From: Bacteroidia bacterium
GTDB lineage: Bacteria > Bacteroidota > Bacteroidia > Chitinophagales > Chitinophagaceae
Length of the DNA stretch: 64,000 nucleotides
Direction of reading: 5' to 3'
Assembly: GCA_030426665.1 (NCBI GenBank)
Contig: JAUHYD010000005.1
Location: 124,001 to 188,000, forward strand
The position numbers were made by a program, and so were the translations under genes. Of the stretch, positions 63,660-64,000 are shown piece after piece. How positions within the stretch are numbered: position 1 is the first letter of the stretch; each line of letters begins with the position of its first letter. The notes under the pieces are model-generated. The model did not search any database. It saw nothing but the letters and a program-made list of their open reading frames with translations, and was not told the origin of the DNA.

Positions 63660-64000
63660 ATGAAAACAGCTCTAACATTTATTGTCGCTATCTTCCTTAC
63701 GGGCTTTTGCCCTCCCAACGGTGTACTAGTCGAACACCAAGAAGGTCGCTTTAATGCCATATTTCCGGAACAGCCGAAAGAAGTTGTAAAGGATGCCGAA
63801 ACCCCATTTGGGCCACAAAAACTAACGTTCCTCGTTTGTGAATTGGGGGACCGTAACAACGCTAATGCACTATACGGAATCGGCTATACTGACTACCCCG
63901 ACTCACTTGTCAATTCAGAATTCGAGAAAGAATTGACAAACGACTTCCTGGACAGGTCAGTAACGGGCTCTGTAGTTACTTTAAACGGAAGTCTAATCAG
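63660..64000 (+). CDS. Exported hypothetical protein (3' partial)
   Basis: The frame starts with an ATG at 63660 and runs open to the edge (113 residues). A signal peptide (KTALTFIVAIFLTGF) precedes a mature part with VEHQEGRFNAIFPEQP, recalling exported proteins of unknown function in Bacteroidota. No further call is possible without the rest. Confidence 0.6.
   Translation, partial: MKTALTFIVAIFLTGFCPPNGVLVEHQEGRFNAIFPEQPKEVVKDAETPFGPQKLTFLVCELGDRNNANALYGIGYTDYPDSLVNSEFEKELTNDFLDRSVTGSVVTLNGSLI

Overview
The window looks like a chromosomal piece of a Bacteroidota bacterium, most likely from the Chitinophagales/Chitinophagaceae side. The evidence is type IX secretion C-terminal sorting domains on three secreted proteins, several TAnnTTTG (-7) promoter boxes, weak ribosome binding sites, a PcrB-type prenylglyceryl phosphate synthase, and Wza/Wzc polysaccharide export proteins of the Bacteroidota style. 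No rRNA, tRNA, CRISPR array, transposase or prophage was seen. Both edges cut a gene.

Layout. 1-5.9 kb: tail of a periplasmic prolyl isomerase, apaG, riboflavin synthase, a lipoprotein, then a thiol/persulfide set (rhodanese-thioredoxin lipoprotein, thioredoxin, DUF2892 protein, rhodanese, DUF6132 protein) interrupted by a PIN-domain toxin-antitoxin pair, then upp. 5.9-14.7 kb: a secreted NHL-repeat protein, the overlapping biotin genes bioB-bioF-bioD, and smc. 14.7-17.8 kb: a small accessory patch with a hypothetical gene, an Apea-like HEPN gene and a dense group of intergenic repeats and hairpins. 17.8-21.3 kb: a secreted beta-propeller protein and a Na/phosphate cotransporter.

21.6-32.4 kb: a tightly overlapping operon (GDPD-like enzyme, HAD phosphatase, GtrA, a membrane glycosyltransferase fused to a uridine-kinase-like domain, class II aldolase, two nucleotidyltransferases, GT2, two duplicated GT-C proteins). 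It looks like a route for making and transferring an activated sugar or polyol phosphate. 32.7-37.9 kb: an outer membrane protein, a carboxypeptidase-regulatory-like protein, hemW, a type IX cargo protein, and an ECF sigma / anti-sigma / Cys-rich peptide operon.

37.9-59.6 kb, minus strand: a capsule or O-antigen type locus. From its start it encodes a CpsB-type phosphatase, a UDP-HexNAc 6-dehydrogenase, Wza, Wzc, an ABC exporter (permease, ATPase) and a glycosyltransferase. These are followed by an unusual group: two carrier proteins, a Rieske oxygenase, two KASIII enzymes, four SDRs (one apparently catalytically dead), an AMP ligase, a DegT aminotransferase and a PglD-like acyltransferase. 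My reading is that this group makes a dedicated acyl side chain on carrier proteins and attaches it to an amino sugar of the exported polysaccharide; this is the best candidate for an undescribed system here. 59.8-64 kb: hutH, a glycosyltransferase-like gene, mscL, pcrB and the start of an exported protein.
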